A DNA stretch of 64,000 bases. It comes from Clusia tigrina (lineage: Eukaryota; Arthropoda; Insecta; Diptera; Clusiidae). Positions within the stretch are counted from its first letter, which is position 1, and the number at the start of each line of letters is the position of its first letter. A program made the translations under genes and the position numbers. Under the pieces are notes generated by a model. The model did not search any database. It saw only the letters and a program-made list of their open reading frames with translations, and was not told where the DNA came from. The stretch covers positions 412,563,034 to 412,627,033 of the forward strand of contig OV050030.1 in the NCBI GenBank assembly GCA_920105625.2. Reading direction: 5' to 3'. Below, in pieces: positions 34,890-46,408 of this stretch.

Positions 34890-35010
34890 TGAAATTTTAT
34901 ATGAATAGTGCCTAAGAAGAAAGGCACTAGAGGCAAACTGAAATGGCGATTAGTGATTGACTTCAGGAAATTAATAGTTGATACACTTTGTCTTCGGTGT
35001 ATTTTTCCAA
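34890..35010 (+). pseudogene. Ty3/gypsy RT scrap
   Basis: VPKKKGTRGKLKWRLVIDFR then KLIVDT is the start of a gypsy-type reverse transcriptase. Nothing of motif A or YxDD follows, so it is only a fragment. Confidence 0.7.
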
Positions 35011-35149
35011 CAATTGTTTTAACTTCGATTTCCCGAACTCTTGATTTTATTTTCAGGAACTCACAATGGTTAGCGAAACGAATAAACCACGTTGGGCCCC
35101 AATTAATTAGATTGTGTTCGGATTTTTGTTTTTAAAAAAAACTTATTTT

Positions 35150-36070
35150 ATTTTGACCACAATTAAAAATTACTTAAGAACTCTGGCGTCTCTGATGCCA
35201 AACTTAACCTATGTTGGTGGGTTTCGAGTCACACCCGGGACTCCTTACTGATTAACAGCAACACAGGTTGACTATTCTTCTGGATTTCCATTACTTTTAG
35301 GACTGACCAGGCATCCGTTGGAACCCCAGGATTTTGCAGTAGTAGGCACTGGATGAGGTTCGTGTTCTCCAGCTTTATCTTCCCGGAATCTCCGAAGCTG
35401 GGATGAGTTTCAACGTTAAACCTCCCATGCATTGCTGAACTGCGCAAAGCATCCTTTGAGAACCCATCCGCACACCTGATCACCCTACACCCTCGGCACA
35501 CCTCTTCGCAGTTGGGGGCCGACCCTGGTTCCCCAAGAGGGGAACCATCTCAGACAGTCGTCCCTCTATGAAGCCCCACTCGGCCTGCACCCGTTTCCCA
35601 CTATTGTTACTTGCATCCTCAAAGGCAACTTGGAGGTGGTCCCTAGCCACCTCATTGTAAGCCACACTTGCGGCTGCCGCAGCACTTGTTGAAGGGCCCG
35701 CTTCCCGCTTATAGATATACCACCCTATTTTTTCGACGGGACCGATCACTTCTTGCCACCGATTTCGGGTCGCCGCGCAGGCCGGTTGCGGTAATAGTTG
35801 TTTCTTTGGTGGCCGGGTCGTCTCAAACTCCCGGACCACTGCAATATATATTATTTTGTCTTCGGCGTCGCGCTCGTGCGCTTTACCCTCCCTTTCGTTC
35901 TTGTCAATCTTATCAAGAATCAACAGGGCCCTCTGGTACCGCGCCTTCAGTACCGAGCCAGAAGACTTCTTATTATTTTTTTTGTTTTGCACGTCCACTT
36001 TGGCTGGTAGCTGTGCTATTTTGGTTGTTATTTGGTTTAGTCGAACAAGGGTGCTGTTGAATGTTGGCAT
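35150..36070 (-). pseudogene. LINE ORF1 (DUF4780-type), broken
   Basis: The minus frame 36070-35480 begins MPTFNSTLVRLNQITTKIAQ, has a charged middle (KNKKNNKKSSG, ARYQRALLILDKIDKNEREG, matching YRILTRLNASEPSQLSEYDKG in the ORF1 at 49579) and an Ala/Ser spacer. After a shift near 35490, a second frame to 35229 carries QVCGWVLKG-like and VETHPSFGDSGKIKLENTN, QNPGVPTDAWSVLKV and LLISKESRV. These parallel NTDLPTDGWKVAKV and ILNEQSLVP of the complete LINE. It is an ORF1 of the same broad LINE type, diverged and frameshifted. Confidence 0.65.
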
Positions 36071-36229
36071 AAATAAAAAAACTAAAATGGGCTGTAAATT
36101 TTGCGAGCCACGAAATGTTTAAGATGCTAAGAGACATGCCAATTTTTTGGATGAAATTGTTTATGAAAATGCCACGCCTCCCTCCTTTATAATCAACTAA
36201 GGATACCCTACCGAAAATTACCCGTAGAT

Positions 36230-37605
36230 ATGCTCATAATGATGATTCAGAAAAAAACATCCCCATTGTTGAACTCGCACGCACAGGGAAATGCAAAGCG
36301 TATTTCGAAGTCTAACCAGACTTCAGACTGCTTTACTAGTTTTTTAGAAAATTTTTGTGAAGAATCGTGTCATCAACCGGCACATAGACCACTACATTTA
36401 CTAACACAAGCTGTACTGATTGATTTGGCCCGCGATTTGCATTTACCCAAAGGAATTGCTGAAATACTGAGATCACGTTTGAAACAGTGGAAATTTCTCT
36501 CGAGTGAAACGAAAGTCACTCATTTTATAGAAAGGATTAGAGTGTCATTTCCAATCTTCGAGAAGATAAATCAAATTTGTTTCTGCAAAGACATCAATGG
36601 TTTATTTCGAGCAATGAATCAACTATACGTCAAAAATGAATGGCGACTTTTCATCCACGGTTCAAAATACAGTTTGAAGGCCGCTCTCCTGCATATTGGA
36701 AATAAAAACCCGTCGATTCAAATTGCTCATGCCGTCAACACCAAGGAAAGTTCCGAATCGATGAAAGATATTTTGGGCTCGAGCAAGTGCAACGAATATA
36801 AATGGAAAATTTGCGGCGATCTAAAGGTATTTGATGATTTCGAAGTAGGATATTAATTTAAACTAATTGCTTACGCATATATTCCAGGTTATTGGGATGC
36901 AGAGCGGCTTCACGAAACTCTGTTGCTTTCTTTGTCTGTGGGATAGTCGAGCAACAACGTAAAAAAGAATGGCCCTCTCGAGACCATTATTCACCAGGAA
37001 GATAAAACATCTCAAACAATTCACAGATTGATCCAAATATCGTTTTACTCCCTCCACTACATACTAAACTGGGCCTCATAAGGAATTTCGTTAAAGCACT
37101 CGACCGAGACGATGCGGTTTTCCAGTACTTAACTCGTCTGTTTTCGAAAATTTCTTACGCCAAAATAAAAGAAGGGATTTCCGTTGGCCCTGACATATAT
37201 ATAAGGGAACTGATGGATGACGACAACTTTTCGCGACGTTTAACACCCACAGAAAAGGCAGAATGGGCATCTTTCACGAGCATTGTCCATATCTTCCTTC
37301 ACAACAGGAAAAGTTACAACTGCAGGTAAATTGTCGTGGAACTGTCGCTGAATTACAAGAGAATCGGTGCTCGTATGTCGCTAGAAATTCATTTTCTGCA
37401 TTCCCGCCTAGATTTCTCCCCGGAAAATTTGGGTGGTACGAGTGACGAGCAGGGCGAGCGGTTGCATCAAGAATTGCAGAGAATTGAGAGAAATTATCAA
37501 GGTTTCTGGGCCGAGGGCATGATGAGCGATTATATTTGGAGTCTATTACGTGAAACAGACCCACAAGAATACAAACGAAAAAGTTGCACCGCACTTCATT
37601 TGTAA
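36230..37605 (+). pseudogene. Unclassified transposase-like gene with a short intron
   Basis: Exon 1 (36230-36826) includes LLTQAVLIDLARDLHLPKGI, WRLFIHGSKYSLKAALLHIG and WKICGDLK. A 61-bp intron (GTATTTG to ATTCCAG, 36827-36887) joins it to VIGMQSGFTKLCCFLCLWDS. The next part is LLPPLHTKLGLIRNFVKALD (about 37030-37100), then MSLEIHFLHSRLDFSPENLG, GTSDEQGERLHQELQRIERN and YQGFWAEGMMSDYIW (37375-37545). I recognise this as a family widely repeated in insects and Hydra that behaves like a transposon protein, but I cannot name its superfamily. A frameshift near 36960 and an in-frame TAA near 37327 show it is dead. Confidence 0.6.
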
Positions 37606-37689
37606 ATTTTGATTTATTATTGAATAAAATCGCTATGAATGGTCGAAAATTGCAATAAATCGCCATTTCAATCATCTTGAAAAACTGAC

Positions 37690-39170
37690 AGCCTAGGGAA
37701 AAACGGACTCCGGATTTGGAATCAGCATTGAAAATTACCCTAGGAACTCACTTTGGTTTCTCAGCTACAAAGCCGTGAATTCCTATGTTATTGTCCACAG
37801 CCACAAAATGAAGCTGCTGATGTTTCTGTGGTTATTGTTGTCAATAGCGATGCAGATCTTCGACGCTACAATGATTCTGTGCAGACTGATGTAGCAGCAA
37901 TTTTTACAAATGATGACTAGGATGAGAGGCACTATTTGAAGGAAATGTGGTTGTACTTTTTCTAAATTATCGAATGCAGTAACATTTCTTTTTTGGACTC
38001 GGCTCTGGATACATTGGCTTTTCCATTATTATTTCCCAACGGTGATACAGGATGGCATATAAATCCATCTCAGAATATAGCTTCTACTTCTACTGATAAT
38101 GCTCCCATAGCAAAAGTTAGAACGCTACAATATATTGGCTATCGTTAGGCCATTCGTGACGAAATTAGTATGTTGTATCGTTCCCAAAAATTATCTCTTC
38201 AATGGTTGGTCGATGTATATGTTCGTCTAGAAGGTACAAGATTACATTTTATTTGTCAAAGTCAGAAAATGATAACAGATTTGTTGTTCCATACAATCCA
38301 TATTTCTTAACTAAATTTGAATGTCATTTTAATGTTGAAATCTGTACGACTGTCAAGAGTGGGAATTATAGTTACAAGTACTTCTATAAAGGATGTGATT
38401 TTGCGACAGTAGAATTATGAGTAGACAACCCTGAGGTGAATAATGAATTGGAGATTAATGAGACTCACGATTTCTTTGATGGTCGTTATGTTAGATCAAC
38501 AGAACCTGGATGGCATATATTTGAGTTTCCGATGCAGTTTCAATCGCAGACGATAATTCGACTTGATGGTCCCTTGACCCGACGGCAAAATGTGCATTTC
38601 AGAGACGGAGTGGAACAACAAGCAATCGATAACCCATCTAGAACGAAGTTGATATCATCTTTCGAACTGAATAAAACTGCTCCATCAGCTCATCAATGTT
38701 TATGCTCTAAAATACCAATGCATTTTGTATGGAAATATCAACGAACGATTTGGACAAGGAGACAGTGAGGGGAAGCAAAAGTGATTGCTCGGTTGTATGT
38801 AGTTTCACCAAAAGATTGAATTGTTTCATTTGCGTATGCTTTTATTCCCTGTTCGTGGCCCAACATCGTTTGAAAACATGCGATTGTATAACGATGTTTT
38901 GTATCCAACCTTCGTAGATGCATGTCATGCACGCCAGTCACAATGATTGGTATGAATGTTTAAATGAAGCAAAATAAATCCAATCTCCTCGGCAATTACG
39001 TCATTTTTTTTGGTTTGATTGTGGTTAGAATGTTCCAACGACTGCCTTGAGATTATGGAATGAGTTTTAAGTGCATATGAGAAAGGATTTCTTGAGAAAT
39101 TAGAGTGAAGGTGATTCATTCCGCAGAACTTTTCTTGAAGTTGATGATATTTTATTGACATATGTATAAT
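37690..39170 (+). mobile_element. Helitron Rep/helicase relic
   Basis: The plus strand reads LDTLAFPLLFPNGDTGWHIN (38010-38070), LSLQWLVDVYVRLEGTRLHF (38190-38250), VVPYNPYFLTKFECHFNVEI (38285-38345), KYFYKGCDFATVE, FDGRYVRSTEPGWHIFEFPM (38475-38535), and LLFPVRGPTSFENMRLYNDV (38840-38900). This is the Helitron helitron-like N-terminal (Rep) order. Stops and frame changes occur throughout; the helicase motor motifs are not seen. Ends (TC...CTRR) could not be located. Confidence 0.8.
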
Positions 39171-39205
39171 ATTTCATGTGAAGCACTTAGACCAAATACT
39201 CTATA

Positions 39206-39209
<4 letters not shown>

Positions 39210-39286
<77 letters not shown>

Positions 39287-39288
39287 GA

Positions 39289-39334
<46 letters not shown>

Positions 39335-39336
39335 GA

Positions 39337-39380
<44 letters not shown>
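39210..39380. repeat. (TA)n microsatellite with ACGAGT interruptions
   Basis: About 170 bp of TA, broken twice by TACGAGTA at about 39284 and 39331, roughly 48 bp apart. The spacing suggests a larger repeat unit was duplicated within the tract. Confidence 0.9.
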
Positions 39381-39384
<4 letters not shown>

Positions 39385-40300
39385 ATTATAGAGAGTATTT
39401 GGCGAAATACATTCGATTTCCTATTAAAGTTTTTTGAGCTTCTCAGCTTCAAGACTAGCGACGTATTAGTGCGGTAGGAGGATACACTCCCATATACATA
39501 TTCTTTATTTGCTTCAGATTTCATATTTTGAAGCACCAATGAATAGGAATAACCTTTCTTGTGTACGTACGAAGCAATAGGCAGCGCTTTCCAAGCTTGT
39601 AGCTTAGCTACAAGTGCGAAACCTTTCAAATATGTAAGTTTTTTTTAAGAGGGCTTCAATTTTGTGAGTTGGGGACCTCTAGTTAAAAGTGATCTAATTT
39701 GCAATTGAAGAATAATTTCATCTTGCAATTGAAAATTGTAAATCCCTACTGCTTTCGTTTTCTGTTCGCCTGGTATGAGTGGCGAACATACTCAATACAA
39801 ATAAGACTTTTTTTATTTATTATTATTATAATAAACAAATCCTACAAAATCACAACAAATATGAGTCCCAATAATTCAATTTTTACACCAATTTTTACGC
39901 GCAAATTGTCAAACTTCAAAATAATAACAAATTGTAAATATGTATATAAAAAATATATACGAGTATATATGACTCCACACCATGTGAGATCATTTGACCT
40001 ACATTCTTGTAGAAGAAAAGCATATGCAAAATTGATAATACAAACAAGAAGTGCTGGTATGTACAATTGTGTATGGTTTAGAAATATTTCTTCCGCACAC
40101 TGGAGCAACATAATTTCGTTACCATTCTTCCATTATATATCTGTTCTTAATCCGAGGCGGAGCGACACAGAACCTGCCTCGTCAAAGTAAAATAAAATTC
40201 TAAATAGACATTTGCAAAATTCGATCCACATAAGGTAAAAAAGCTCTGCAATATCAAAATGTTCCCAGCCCCGAGCCAGCATTACAATTTAGTACTGAAG
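39385..40300. other. No gene recognised
   Basis: A minus frame from 39629 ([20 protein letters not shown]) runs into the TA tract, and a plus frame at 39699-40190 is Ile/Phe-rich. Neither has a known domain. Homology to known elements resumes at about 40306. Confidence 0.4.
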
Positions 40301-40305
40301 AGCGG

Positions 40306-41010
40306 TTGTCGCATATTATAGAGTATTTGGTTGAACATAATAATATTCCTATTTGCTCATATAACATTCATTTTAAACTAATAGCTGATTTAACAGATAA
40401 AAATTATGTTCAATACAAGAATCTTCAACCATGTCTTCTAAGCATTAACAATATTGAAAAAGTAAATCAAATATTCAAATTTAATCAGTCATGTTGGATG
40501 AAGGAATATATTTATACAAATACATACATATAATGGAACATTAGCAACAAATCAATTTGAAAAATAGTTGATTAAAAGAAGGATGTACATTTCCACCTAT
40601 TTTACGGAGGATATTGTTGCTATTCAAATGAAGAGAATACATACATTATACAAGAAACCTATATATTTAGGATTTTCAATTATTGAGATATCTAAATTGT
40701 AAATGTATGTTTTCCACTATAATTATATGAAACAAAAATATTGTACAAATGTGACACTAAATTATATAGATAGAGATTCGCTTTGTCTAAGAGGGTATAT
40801 TAGAAGATGTTGAATTATGATTCAATCCATCAGTTTATTCTGTTAATAATATATTTGATATATTACTAAAATATAAAAAAGTTTTAGGTATGCTTAGGTA
40901 TGCGAAGATTATGAAAGGAATCATAGGTTTAAAACCAAAAATGTGTTCTATTGATACTGTACATGGAGTAGTAAAAGTGGAGCGGCTCCGAGAACGGCTA
41001 TGGGGACCCA
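40306..41010 (+). pseudogene. Maverick/Polinton DNA polymerase B fragment
   Basis: Plus strand: FKLIADLTDKNYVQYKNLQP and INNIEKVNQIFKFNQSCWMK match the protein-primed PolB of Maverick/Polinton elements (K.NYVvHYrnL, ihr.L.F.Qs.WlK). Next come LYKKPIYLGFSIIEISKL, a stop, and YVFHYNYMKQKY, then YIDRDSLC at the DTDS active-site motif, with Thr changed to Arg. KIMKGIIGLKPKMCSID at about 40905-40960 matches the terminal GLkpKMYS block. Stops and shifts separate these parts. It is an old, inactive copy; I do not reconstruct it. Confidence 0.75.
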
Positions 41011-41014
41011 CTAC

Positions 41015-41745
41015 ACAAAAAATAGATGAATATACATAGCTGTAGATTATTGTGGTTTTTATATTTGTTGACTTCTTTACCTGGTGTTGATGCCTTGCTG
41101 GTCTTCACACAAAAGAGAAAGAGCCATGGCAAAGCTTCCGGACGTGCTTCAAATTTCGATCTTCTGAGGATCGTAATCGATTTGATTCAGAGATGACAGC
41201 AGCTATTCATCTAACGGTTGGCAGGAGACCGAAGGGTGGCATCTGTTGAAGAGTAATGCATTTCAAACTGCTTTTGGATTAAACAAATATCGTAAATCAT
41301 AATGTAATTATGAAATCTGACGGTGTCAAAAAAGTCGTTTTCTATAATTCAACTATTAAGGACTATCTCTATGTAAAAAAAAAAGTTGAAAATATGTTTG
41401 CATTTCGATCTAAGGTTCATAATTTGTGCAGAGCAAAAATTTCAAAACTGAATTCAAGTTACTCTGTTTCGTTCTAGGTTTTATAAGGAATATGGTATAA
41501 ATATTTGGGGTCATAATACCCTAGACACCAATTTGTTCTTAGTTTTAAACATGTTTTTTTAGTTGCAAAAACTATATAATTATACAGTATATATTATAAT
41601 TAGTAATCTTTAAGAGTAAATTTATTTATTACAAAAATTATGAATCCTTAATCGTAAACTTTCGTGTTAACAACATTAATATATAATTGTTTTTAATAAA
41701 TAAATAGCATCAAGTTATGAGAACACAAAAACAACAACAGCTTTC
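41015..41745. other. No gene recognised between the two Maverick pieces
   Basis: A+T-rich, with no capsid, protease or ATPase motif that I can read. These would be expected in a complete Maverick. Confidence 0.4.
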
Positions 41746-41749
41746 TTAT

Positions 41750-42300
41750 TTTAATTGTTGAAGGATTCCAAATCTATTAATCCAGGAATTCGGATTATTG
41801 GAAGAACGCAACTTTTTAACAAGAATCTGATCTCCTTTCAATTTGATCATCTTTTCAACAATAATAATGATAGGAATATTTTGTTTTCATTATTTATTTT
41901 TAGATGAATCCTACTTTAATAGTATTTCTTTTGTAATCTTGTAAACTGTACGTAACAGGATTTGTTGCTTTTTACTACTGATTTTAAAAATATTTGTTGT
42001 CCAGTTTCGTGTACAGCCTGCATCAAATATATGTTTGTATTTACTTATCCTGCCATAGTCACCAACTTTAAATTTGTATGTAGAAAATATTTTGAGTTTA
42101 TTATAAACTGTATTTAAATGATTTTTTTTGTTAGAAAAATTAACTTTACTAGATCACATTCTTATTTTGATACTTTTCTGTTATTGGATTTTTAACTTAA
42201 ATCTTCTTATATATTTATCCATCGGTAATTTCTATTTAAACTAAATTACTTCCACATCTTTGATTTGCAAGTTCTATTAACTTTTTGAAAAATAGATGCC
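41750..42300 (-). pseudogene. Maverick/Polinton integrase C-terminus
   Basis: Minus strand: FQKVNRTCKSKMWK (about 42290-42245) then RWINI corresponds to the end of the integrase core (FNRTLK.KMWKYF...W). KFKVGDYGRISKYKHIFDAG and NWTTNIFKI (about 42080-41985) is the linker/SH3-like block, and VKKLRSSNNPNSWIN (about 41815-41775) is the chromodomain-like end (VKW.G...FNSWI). It faces the PolB fragment. The copy has many stops. Confidence 0.7.
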
Positions 42301-42639
42301 GTTAATGTGGTGATCGGTTAATAATGATTTACATTATAATTTATTACCAACATTTGGAATCAGTTTGTAAATATTTAGGTATTCGACTTTCGTTAAAAAT
42401 TCTCTACATTGTTGCACTCACACTTCAATCAGTGGCCTTGAACGAGTCGGCAATCGTAGGATTAAAGATTATTAATTATTATATAAACATTGACGCAAAA
42501 CTAAAATGGCCGCAAGTTCTTTATTTTATTTAGAGAAAATGATAAAAAAAAACTTGTGCGAAAATAACTACGAGTCAAGAGCAATCCGTTGGCTTTATCT
42601 AACAATGCGTAAGGACTTGATGAATAATAAAAAGTAGCC

Positions 42640-43460
42640 TTCTATATCCCTATCCTTGCAGACTCATCCAAAGATTTCGCTTAAATAAGGAAGCATTCCA
42701 ATATGTTTTGTCGAAAATTAGTAATAATGACACAAAAGCTGTTCTCGCCGTTGTCCAATTAGGTGCAAGCCTTTCGCTCCTTCCAAGTTGTAAGGTAGAA
42801 CCAAAATAGACGAGACGTAACGAGAGTGATTGGACGAACGTCTGCACTAGCTACGTCGATTTTGACATTTAACCCAAAATGTGACGCTATCAAACGCATC
42901 GATGTATGGCTTTTTACACAACTTGCCAACTCATCCTCACAGTGGCGGTTAAATCGTAGCTAAACTCCGTCATTTTAATTAAAATTTTTTTTTTAAATAA
43001 CAATCGTGTCAACAAAGTGACGAGTAGCAGACGTTTGCAGTTCTGTTCTTGCGGAACAGAACGTCATGTCTGTTTCGTTCAGTTTCGATCAAATACGTAC
43101 GGTCATTTTGGTTATTAACATTGGTTCACATATGCTTGAACTTACTCGTTACTTCTCGTCTCGTCTATTTTATTTGGCCCTGTAGCTGTCTGCATACGAT
43201 TGGTAGTGATTACTGAATAGGTAAGTGCCAGAGCACCGCCGTAAAATTTATGTCCAATGTGTTCATGGAAATGGAGAACAAATTGCGCCAGGAACTTATA
43301 GGGTTCCAGCCAATCGCGCCTCAAAAAAGCAAGGAGTGGTTTGCGGAAAAATACAAAATATCCGGAGGTAAATATTTTTGTAATATATTTTTGATTGAAG
43401 TTAATTTATACTTTTAAGTGGTCCGCTGTGTAGATGGCACACACATTGGATGAATGTACT
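42640..43460 (+). pseudogene. PIF/Harbinger transposase relic
   Basis: Plus strand: RFRLNKEAFQYVLSKI (42665-42715) then LGASLSLLP match the N-terminal block of HARBI1-like transposases. NVFMEMENKLRQELIGFQPI and SKEWFAEKYKISG (43255-43366) lead to an intron-like GTAAAT...TTTTAAG (43367-43419). VVRCVDGTHIG follows at 43421-43455, the first catalytic Asp (cvDGTHI). A stop comes directly after, and the later DDE parts are not visible. The 42850-43240 stretch between the blocks is unrelated or too decayed. Confidence 0.65.
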
Positions 43461-43464
43461 TCAA

Positions 43465-44290
43465 CAGGAACGCGTTCCACAATCTATACGGTATGATACT
43501 AAGTAAGCCATCATTTGCTTTTGTGTGGCGTTTAATTTATTGTAGTTTGTTCTAAAAAATAATAAAAAAAAATTACATATATTTGCATATATTTTAAATT
43601 AACTTACATCTTTTTGAATTTTCTTAAACTTTGGGCGCTTACGACTGCCAGTTGGTGATCGAATGAAAGTTCCAATGAACGTGTACGTTCATGAATCCTC
43701 CTTCGATCGAACTCTCATACCGAATTCCGATAGGAACACAACGTTCAGGTCTGTCATAATCCGATATTCTAATTTTTACGTCACGAGTTGCTCGTTCACG
43801 TCTGTGGCGATTCGGCTTCAATTCTATTTTCGCGAGCGACACTGTAAGAAAATATTGAAAAGATTGTCAATAACTGTTAAAATAGAATGACATTTCTTAT
43901 GTAATGATGAAATTGATTAATGATCATCAATTTGACTGATATTTCTTTTAAAATCCTTACGTCTAGAATCATAACTATTATCTACAAAAACGAAGAATTT
44001 TCAAATTTTTTTCAAACAAAAATCAGAGTTATGTATTAATATTAGTTTTAATATCAATAGAATCAATCATATATACTAACAACTAGAAAACCAGATTTGT
44101 CTTCCAATACTCTGAGTGTATTATATGAAATTGTATCGAAATACTGCGTCTGTGGTCACTTGATCCTAATAAATGTGATTCATATTTAGATCGTCCTGTT
44201 TAAACATAAGGCTTAGCATCATCACGAATTAAATATTATGATATATTTGGGTATGTTTGATACAATGAAAAACTATCGATATTTCTATGA
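43465..44290. other. No gene recognised
   Basis: Includes open frames on both strands at 43639-43890 around a palindromic GAACGTGTACGTTC (43678-43691). No domain seen. The end of the gypsy polyprotein decays into this stretch without a readable 3' LTR. Confidence 0.4.
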
Positions 44291-46355
44291 CGCCCAACAA
44301 AAATCGGCTTAACACGATGTTAAAAACTGACAACGGCTTATTTAGCATATTTCTTTTAATTGCTGTTTTTACTGTTTTAACGGCGTTTTCAGCTTGTCCA
44401 TTTGTAGCAGGATTTCCCACTGGAGATGTTCTATGCTCTATTCCATTTTGAAAAAGAAAATTCTGGAACTCTTTTGAAACAAACGATTTCCCATTATCCG
44501 ATACAATCATAGTTGGCAGCCCAAAAAGTGAAAAAATTTCTCTAAGTACCTGTATAACCGCTCTAGTCGTTGTATTATTGCCCATGTCAATACATTCGAC
44601 CCACTTGCTCGTACTATCTACTACAACCAGACATGATCTATTCATTATCGGCCCGAAAAAATCGATGTGAATGCGTGACCAGACTTCGTCACTTCTTTTC
44701 CAAGGAATTAGCTCCTGCTTATTTGGACTCTGACTTGTCAAGCGACACGCATCGCAACTTTTTGCCACCAGTTCCAAATCCTGGCTTTGGGTTGGCCACC
44801 AACATGTTTCACGTGCCATATACTTCATTTTAATTATTCCCATATGCGTTTCATGTAGAAATCTCACAACATTTGCCTGCAGTGATTTTGGTACAATTAC
44901 TCTGTAACCCCAAAAAATGCATCCCGATTCCTCGGAAAGTTCGAACCTTTTCCGAAAATAGGATAATAATTCACTGTCCTTGTTATCTTTTGGCCATCCG
45001 ACATTGGTTAAATTACTAATCTGTTGTAATAATTTGTCCCTTTGGGTCTCTATCTTAATCAACTCTAGATTAATCATATTGCTTTCATTATTAACTTCAC
45101 GAATATAATTTAAGTAAACATCGGGCGGAAAATCTAAATCTGCCCTTTCCGATTCTTGCGGATGTCTTGAAAAATAATCCGCTATATTTTCTTCGGACTT
45201 GACATGAGAAATATCAAACTGATAACCCGATAACGTCAATGCTATTCGTTGAAGCCTATTGGATGCCATTACTGGAATTCCTTTTTTGGGGCTGAAAATA
45301 TGTTGTAACGGTTTGTTGTCAGTCACTAGAGTAAACTGACGGCCAAATATATACGAATGAAACTTTTTCACCCCGAAAAGAATGGCTACCGCTTCCCGGT
45401 CCAGCTGTGAATATCTTCTTTCAGTCTCAGACAATGTTTTTGAAGCAAACTCAATCGGCTTCTCCTCCCCTATGTTATCTACTTGTGACAAAATAGCACT
45501 CACCCCCACTGGACTGGCGTCAACAGGCAATTTAGTTTTGAAATTTGGGTTAAAATGTGCTAGGCACCTTTTTGTAACAAGCAATTGCTTTAGCTGTTCT
45601 ACCACCTCTGAACATTTTTTATTCCATTCAAATTTTTGATTTTTTTGTAGTAACTTGTGAAGTGGACTTAACAGCGTAGACATTTCGGGAATGAAACGTC
45701 TGTAAAAATTAACCATACCCAGAAAAGATTGAAGCTCCTTAACATTTGCTGGACTTGGTAAATTTTTAATTTCATCCACTTTATCTGGATTTGTGTGCAG
45801 TCCATCTTTATTAATCACATGACCTAAGTATTTAATTTCCTTACAAACAAATTCACATTTCTGGCTTGCAAGTTTCAAGCCAGCTTTACTTAATATTGTG
45901 AGAACTTCCTCAAGCCTTTTAATATGAGTTTTTCTATCTGGAGCACTAATCAAGATGTCGTCTAGGAAAACTACGACACCTCTCACTCCTAAAAGTAAAG
46001 ACTCCATAATCTTTTGGAAAATGGCTGGTGCGGACGCAAGTCCGTAAATTAATCTCGTGTACTGTAACAGACCCTTCGATGTAGAAATCGTGGTAAACTT
46101 ACGTGACTCCTCATCCAACTCTATTTGCTGATATGCTGAACTCAAATCTAATTTTGTAAATTCAACACCCTTGGGCAATTTTGCAAATATCTCCTCGATT
46201 CGAGGTAATGGGTACTTTTCAACGTGTAAATGTGGATTTAATGTAACTTTAAAGTCACCGCATATACGAATACCTCCATCTTTTTTTATAATCGGGACTA
46301 TCGGCGTCCCCCACTCACAAAACTCAGCTGGTTTTAAAACCTTTAATTCAACCAA
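44229..46355 (-). pseudogene. Ty3/gypsy Pol: RT, RNase H, integrase (truncated end)
   Basis: A 708-codon open frame. RT begins EFCEWGTPIVPIIKKDGGIR, with motif A FTKLDLSSAYQQIELDEES, GLASAPAIFQ and an active site VVFLDDILI. Then FLGMVNFYRRFIPEMSTLLS, RNase H (KLPVDASPVGVSAILSQ, LDREAVAILF, TDNKPLQHIF) and integrase, with an HHCC zinc region (HETHMG, SCDACR), IHIDFFGP, IVSDNGKSF and ATNGQAENAVK. The sense after LSVFNIVLSRFL is lost, so the integrase C-terminus is missing or mutated from about 44310. The group resembles the CsRn1/K02A2.6-like gypsy elements. The gag-protease frame lies directly upstream (46409-47740) but is not continuous with this one. Confidence 0.85.
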
Positions 46356-46408
46356 CTTATCAATTTATTTTCAACTTTTTCCTTTATTGCCAAGGGGAGT
46401 GGTCTTGG

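Noticed and set aside
39201..39629. 142-codon minus frame
   Set aside because: Its second half is a TA microsatellite and the first half has no recognisable domain or conserved copy.
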